From NCBI GenBank assembly GCA_964392065.1, contig CAYMOG010000053.1, positions 1-6,261 on the forward strand: a stretch of 6,261 nt of DNA. Reading direction: 5' to 3'. The translations under genes were made by a program, and so were the position numbers. This document shows positions 6,027-6,261 of this stretch, piece after piece. This DNA comes from JASBZA01 sp964392065 (lineage in GTDB: Bacteria; Bacillota; Clostridia; Saccharofermentanales; Fastidiosipilaceae). The notes below the pieces were generated by a model that saw only the letters and a list, made by a program, of their open reading frames with translations, was not told where the DNA came from and searched no databases. Position 1 is the stretch's first letter. The number at the start of each line of letters is the position of its first letter.

Positions 6027-6249
6027 AAAGTTGCTTCATGAAATGATTCTCTGGCGATTATCTCCGCTCTTTTTCTTAGCTCTGTTGGCGTCGGAAGATT
6101 CAATCCTAGGAGACTATTTTGGCGCATAAGTTCTTCCTCTGCGCCTTCTAATAGATAGGTCTTACGAGATTTTCCACTTTAATTTTTGCACCCTCCGAGA
6201 ATATAGCCAAATATTGATTTAGAAGATCTCCTCGGTTCACTAGTGGCAC
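6023..6249 (-). pseudogene. Unidentified frameshifted reading frame (C-terminal remnant?)
   Basis: On the minus strand, 6249-6148 is open for 33 codons and includes NRGDLLNQYLAIFSEGAKIK and VENLVRPIY. An overlapping second frame, open from 6178 to a TAG at 6025-6023 (51 codons), includes RKTYLLEGAEEELMRQNSLL and GLNLPTPTELRKRAEIIARE. Both have a soluble, helix-rich composition unlike random AT-rich translation, and they would join smoothly with one frameshift between 6178 and 6151. I infer the end of a real gene whose beginning is outside the window or lost. The family is not recognised. Alternatively one or both frames are chance. Confidence 0.35.
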
Positions 6250-6261
6250 CTAGATACAAAA

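Noticed and set aside
1..6261. CRISPR array, tRNA, rRNA or riboswitch
   Set aside because: No regularly spaced repeats, tRNA-like cloverleaf, rRNA signature or recognisable aptamer was seen on either strand.

Overview
The window looks like low-GC, Gram-positive-type (Bacillota, probably clostridial) DNA. The evidence is AT-rich intergenic sequence, strong AGGAG-type ribosome binding sites with short spacing, a YesM-type histidine kinase, and a large serine recombinase fragment of the kind common in clostridial mobile elements. No rRNA, tRNA, CRISPR array or complete insertion sequence is visible. The genus cannot be named from this sequence.

Layout, left to right. Positions 1-630 are a patchwork of minus-strand fragments: the middle of a serine recombinase (191 to 1, continuing off the left edge), a short unassigned spacer, the first ~97 codons of mglC (544 to about 254), and the last 23 codons of mglA (630 to 559). 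This patchwork abuts, head to head, a plus-strand histidine kinase whose N-terminus is missing. Positions 608-4157 are a tight plus-strand operon: YesM-type sensor kinase, a membrane-anchored divergent periplasmic-binding-protein-like protein, and a membrane-anchored MglB-type glucose/galactose-binding protein broken by one frameshift. A 161-base gap with a possible minus-strand terminator separates it from a convergent intact YihY/BrkB-family membrane protein (5332 to 4319). An AT-rich region of about 430 bases then carries candidate promoters, a cre-like site and a possible small membrane ORF. It leads to the start of an ABC transporter ATPase (5766 onward), cut off after about 72 residues. 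The last ~240 bases hold an unidentified frameshifted minus-strand reading frame.

How the parts fit: kinase, two membrane-anchored binding proteins and mgl transporter pieces point to a sugar-sensing locus in which extracytoplasmic binding proteins pass ligand information to a Cache-domain kinase that controls galactose/glucose uptake. The response regulator expected for such a kinase is not in the window.

The most important caution is structural. Five protein-coding pieces are truncated (recombinase, mglC, mglA, kinase, ABC ATPase), mglB is frameshifted, and the right-hand relic is broken. The mglA-mglC pieces lie upstream of and inverted to the kinase-mglB operon, although mglB-mglA-mglC is the usual order. 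This means either a heavily rearranged accessory region or a chimeric assembly or amplification product. Read evidence across the junctions near 250, 630 and 5980 would decide.
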